NCBI GenBank assembly: GCA_041946755.1
Contig: JBHGBB010000067.1
Location: 1 to 17,058, forward strand
Source of the DNA: JBHGBB01 sp041946755
GTDB taxonomy: Bacteria > UBP4 > UBA4092 > JAOAEQ01
Direction: 5' to 3'
DNA: 17,058 nucleotides
The notes under the pieces are model-generated. The model was not told the origin of the DNA. It did no database searches and saw only the letters and a program-made list of their open reading frames with translations. This document shows positions 14,142 to 17,058 of this stretch, piece after piece. The position numbers were made by a program, and so were the translations under genes. Positions within the stretch are counted from its first letter, which is position 1; every line of letters starts with the position of its first letter.

Positions 14142-16421
14142 ATGAAACAAAAACTTAAAATCGGATTTATTAGTCTTGTTGTAATTGCGGCATTATTTTA
14201 TCTTGGATATTCCTGGTGGCAGAGTTCCGGAGAAGAAAAAAGAGCGGTTACGATTAGGTATTTGACCTATGAAACCCAGCACCAGCAGATTACTGGAATT
14301 CAACGTATTGTTGCCGCATTCGAGAAAACGCATCCGAATATAAAAGTACAGGTTGAATCGAATGCTAGTGCTACCCGTTTATTCCTGGTGCAAATGGCAA
14401 GTGGGTCACCGCCGGATGTGATTTATGTAGTGAATTCAAATCTTGGGCAATTGGTCGGCAAGAATGCAGTATTGGATCTGGCTCCCTATGTAGCAGAAGA
14501 CAAAGTAGATATGTCGATCTTCTATCCGGAAGTAACCAAAACTTTTACCTATGGCAATCATTTATATGCGTATCCAATTCATTCTTCTACCAATGCACTC
14601 ATCTATAATCGGAAACTATTTGATCAAGCCGGGGTTCCTTATCCGGATGAGAATTGGACTTGGGATGATTTTAAACAAGCAGCTAAGAAACTTACGAAAG
14701 ATAAAAATGGTGACGGTACGATTGATCAATTTGGAACGCTAATACCCGATTATCGGTTATTAATCGAAGCTGATGGCGGAGAAATATTCAATCAGGATAG
14801 CACCTGTATTATCGATTCGGCTATCGCGCGAAAAGCGGTTGCCTGGGGAATGGAGATGTATGGGAAAGAGGCCCCGAATATTGCCCAGTTATCCGATACC
14901 AACGATACGCAGCTTTTTGAAAACGATCGACTAGCGATGTTTGTTGGCCGAACCTGGCAGTTACCGGAATTATGCGAAACAATGAAAGATACCACATCGT
15001 GGGATATCGCGCCGATACCCAAAGGGATTAGACGAATATCGCTGCTAAATACCGGCGGGCATTGTATTCCGAAAGGGAGTAAATATCCGAGAGAAACCTG
15101 GGAATTTATTAAGTTCTATTCCAGTACTGAGGGACAAAGGTTATTGGGAGTACAGAAGAATTGTGTTCCGGCAAATAAAGAAGTAGCGTTAGATCCGAAT
15201 TATTTTTTAAGTCCGCCGCCAATGTCGATAAAAGTATTTGTCGATTCTATGGCATATTCCTATATTGATATCCCGGATGCGCCATGGCGGGCGGAAATGT
15301 ATAGCCGAATTTGGCTGCCGATTCTTGATGAAATGCGCCGGAATAGTATGCCGGTGGATAAAGGATTAGCTGAATTGCAAAAGCGATCCAATGAATTTAT
15401 AAGTGCATTTGCTAAACGGCCATTACCGGATTATGGTGCCAGCCAACTGGAAGGGCATCGCTGGATGGATTATTTTCCTTATTTTATCGGCATAGTAGTA
15501 CTCTTGTTTATAATCATATTTTTCTTATCTCGGAGATACCCTTGGTTGGAAGGATATCTGTTTATCGCACCATGGTTACTCGGTCTTTTGATATTTATCT
15601 TGGGGCCGATCATCGCCTCGTTTTTATTGAGTTTCTCGGAATATGATATTTTAAGCAGTCCAAAATGGATCGGTTTGAAAAACTTTCAGAAACTTTTTAC
15701 CGACCCGCTTTTTACGAAGTCATTGTTAAACACCATATTTTATGCCGGACTTACCGTTCCGCTCGGTTTATTGTTTTCGTTATGTTTAGCCATGCTGCTT
15801 AATAGTAAAATCCGGGGGATTTATATCTTCCGGGTAATCTATTATCTCCCGGCAGTAACTTCCGGAGTCGCGATTTGTTTATTATGGCGATGGCTCTATA
15901 ATCCCGAAGTTGGATTGATTAATCATGTTCTTGGTTGGGTTGGTATCCCGGCGTTAGGCTGGCTTACATCACCCACCTGGGCAATGCCGGCTATTATAAT
16001 CATGGCAGTTTGGGGTTTTGTCGGTGGTCCGATGATTATCTATCTTGCCGCGTTACAAGGGATTCCAGACCATCTCTATGAATCAGCAGAAATCGATGGC
16101 GCTAATTTCTGGCATAAGTTCCGATATGTGACGGTACCGATGTTAACTCCAGCGATATTCTTTAATCTGATTATCGGCATTATCAATTCATTCCAGGTGT
16201 TTACTTCGGTCTATGTTATGACTGGAGCCGGCGGAACCGATCCAGGAGGACCTTCTCATAGTACACTGGTATATATTCTCCATCTCTATAACAATGCATT
16301 CCAATATTTATCCATGGGATATGCTTGTTCGATGGCCTGGATATTATTCTTGATTATTCTCGTATTAACGATAATCAATTTTAGTCTATCAAAACGTTGG
16401 GTACATTACGAACAGTCCTAG
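14142..16421 (+). CDS. Fused substrate-binding protein / MalF-type permease of a CUT1 sugar ABC importer
   Basis: This 759-residue protein joins two normally separate subunits. Residues 6-24 form an uncleaved-looking membrane anchor. Residues 35-430 match a family-1 extracellular solute-binding protein: IRYLTYETQHQQITGIQRIV, then FEKTHPNIKV, a MASGSPPDVIYV segment, and DKNGDGTIDQFG at 187-198. A membrane segment (about 445-462) ending in SRRYPW leads into a MalF-like permease (about 466-755) with the EAA loop ESAEIDGANFW near 647-657 and Pro666. Hydrophobicity and the positive-inside rule agree on one topology: N-terminus in, binding domain out, permease N-terminus in. The binding domain would thus be tethered to its own channel. 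It probably imports an oligosaccharide; the ligand is not evident. AAGGAGAA lies 11 nt upstream, overlapping the end of GHL-5. The reading frame is continuous through the junction, so this is one gene. Confidence 0.85.
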   Translation: MKQKLKIGFISLVVIAALFYLGYSWWQSSGEEKRAVTIRYLTYETQHQQITGIQRIVAAFEKTHPNIKVQVESNASATRLFLVQMASGSPPDVIYVVNSNLGQLVGKNAVLDLAPYVAEDKVDMSIFYPEVTKTFTYGNHLYAYPIHSSTNALIYNRKLFDQAGVPYPDENWTWDDFKQAAKKLTKDKNGDGTIDQFGTLIPDYRLLIEADGGEIFNQDSTCIIDSAIARKAVAWGMEMYGKEAPNIAQLSDTNDTQLFENDRLAMFVGRTWQLPELCETMKDTTSWDIAPIPKGIRRISLLNTGGHCIPKGSKYPRETWEFIKFYSSTEGQRLLGVQKNCVPANKEVALDPNYFLSPPPMSIKVFVDSMAYSYIDIPDAPWRAEMYSRIWLPILDEMRRNSMPVDKGLAELQKRSNEFISAFAKRPLPDYGASQLEGHRWMDYFPYFIGIVVLLFIIIFFLSRRYPWLEGYLFIAPWLLGLLIFILGPIIASFLLSFSEYDILSSPKWIGLKNFQKLFTDPLFTKSLLNTIFYAGLTVPLGLLFSLCLAMLLNSKIRGIYIFRVIYYLPAVTSGVAICLLWRWLYNPEVGLINHVLGWVGIPALGWLTSPTWAMPAIIIMAVWGFVGGPMIIYLAALQGIPDHLYESAEIDGANFWHKFRYVTVPMLTPAIFFNLIIGIINSFQVFTSVYVMTGAGGTDPGGPSHSTLVYILHLYNNAFQYLSMGYACSMAWILFLIILVLTIINFSLSKRWVHYEQS

Positions 16422-16444
16422 GTAGGATGAAAGGGATATTAAAT

Positions 16445-17058
16445 ATGGAAAACAAAGCTAGTAAAAAAAGAAACCAATTAATGGCTAAAATAGTTATTTT
16501 AATTTTACTCTGTACCGGCGGGGTGCTCTATCTATTTCCATTCCTCTGGATGGTACGCACCTCATTAATGCAGTATGCGCAGCTGAATAAACTTCCGATG
16601 ATTTGGTGGCCGCAACCATTAATGCTCAGTAATTTTAAAGAAGCATTATCGATGATGAATTTTCCGGTGCTCTTACGTAATACTTTGACGATTACTACTC
16701 TGGCGATGGTAGGTCAGTTAATTTCATGCTCGTTAGTCGGATTCGGATTCGCCCGATTACGATTTCCCGGTAGAGAATTTCTGTTTTTCGTTCTGTTAAG
16801 TACCATGATGCTGCCGGCAATGGTAACCGAGATTCCGCGATATATTCTGTTTTCGAAACTCGGATGGGTCAATACCTTTTATCCATTGATTGTCCCAACA
16901 TTTTTCGGCGGTAGCGCGTTCTTTATCTTCTTACTGCGCCAGTTTTTCCGGAGTATACCCATCGATTTGGATGAAGCGGCGCGGATCGATGGATGCAGTT
17001 CGCTTCGCATTTATTCCCAGATCATTATGCCGTTATCCAAACCGGTTTTGACCACCGT
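16445..17058 (+). CDS. MalG-type permease of the CUT1 sugar ABC importer (3' partial)
   Basis: The frame is open from ATG 16445 to the window edge: 204 codons of a family that usually has about 270-300. Hydrophobic segments are near 14-36, 81-103, 112-127 and 143-164. The EAA loop DLDEAARIDGCSSLRIYSQI (174-193) with Gly183, followed by IMPLSKP, is the diagnostic contact site for the ATPase subunit. It pairs with the fused MalF-type half encoded 23 nt upstream to form the membrane channel. Start choice: an in-frame ATG at 16427 exists, but its only purine-rich sequence abuts the codon, whereas AAAGGGA lies at suitable distance before 16445. No ATPase is seen in the window; it may lie beyond the edge, or a shared MsmK-type ATPase may serve. 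Confidence 0.88.
   Translation, partial: MENKASKKRNQLMAKIVILILLCTGGVLYLFPFLWMVRTSLMQYAQLNKLPMIWWPQPLMLSNFKEALSMMNFPVLLRNTLTITTLAMVGQLISCSLVGFGFARLRFPGREFLFFVLLSTMMLPAMVTEIPRYILFSKLGWVNTFYPLIVPTFFGGSAFFIFLLRQFFRSIPIDLDEAARIDGCSSLRIYSQIIMPLSKPVLTT

Noticed and set aside
16427..16444. Alternative start for the MalG-type permease
   Set aside because: It is in frame, but its only upstream purine-rich sequence touches the start codon. The ATG at 16445 has AAAGGGA at a usable distance.
1..17058. Transposons, integrases, CRISPR arrays, tRNA or rRNA genes, toxin-antitoxin pairs
   Set aside because: Read on both strands; no transposase-like frame, regularly spaced short repeats, cloverleaf or rRNA sequence was recognised. 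All large plus-strand frames are explained by secreted or membrane proteins.

Overview
The window is a bacterial locus with low-40s percent GC by eye. All supported genes lie on the + strand, packed into one or two operons of secreted and membrane proteins. Sec-type signal peptides, Ig-like domains and a CUT1-type sugar importer point to a free-living heterotroph. I cannot assign a phylum from the sequence; the mix of families (ceramidase-like, BPL_N-like, GHL10-like) suggests an uncultivated or thinly sampled lineage rather than a model group. No RNA gene, insertion sequence, integrase or CRISPR array was seen.

Region 1 (1-4044) holds the 3' end of a neutral-ceramidase-like gene. It is followed by a secreted class-I-amidotransferase-fold protein with a complete Cys/His/Glu set (267-1097) and two tandem paralogous NlpC/P60-like proteins with a concanavalin/LamG-like C-terminal domain (1133-2425 and 2449-4044). 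Region 2 (4045-4236) is the only sizeable intergenic gap. It carries two palindromes and a TATAAT box, and is the most likely promoter or operator region.

Region 3 (4237-14139) is a tandem array of five paralogous secreted proteins, called GHL-1 to GHL-5 here. Each is a signal peptide, an Ig-like domain, a GHL10-type TIM-barrel glycoside hydrolase domain and a second Ig-like domain. GHL-2 adds two tandem jelly-roll (CBM-like) modules and GHL-5 adds five more Ig-like repeats. GHL-4 is the most diverged copy.

Region 4 (14142-17058) begins 2 nt after the array. It encodes a CUT1 ABC importer in which the substrate-binding protein is fused to the MalF-type permease, followed by a MalG-type permease cut off by the window edge. 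No ATPase gene is seen.

The working model is inference: the array supplies a battery of extracytoplasmic glycan-cleaving enzymes with different attachment or binding modules, and the importer takes up the released oligosaccharide. E. coli DigH, a GHL10-family protein, cleaves denuded peptidoglycan glycan strands, and NlpC/P60 enzymes usually cut peptidoglycan peptides. A murein or necromass scavenging system is therefore a plausible but unproven reading. Two structural signals stand out. One is a cysteine present in both Ig domains flanking every catalytic domain but absent from all extra Ig repeats. The other is a shared C-terminal tail (P-[IV]-E-L-x-x-F) on proteins of three unrelated fold classes.
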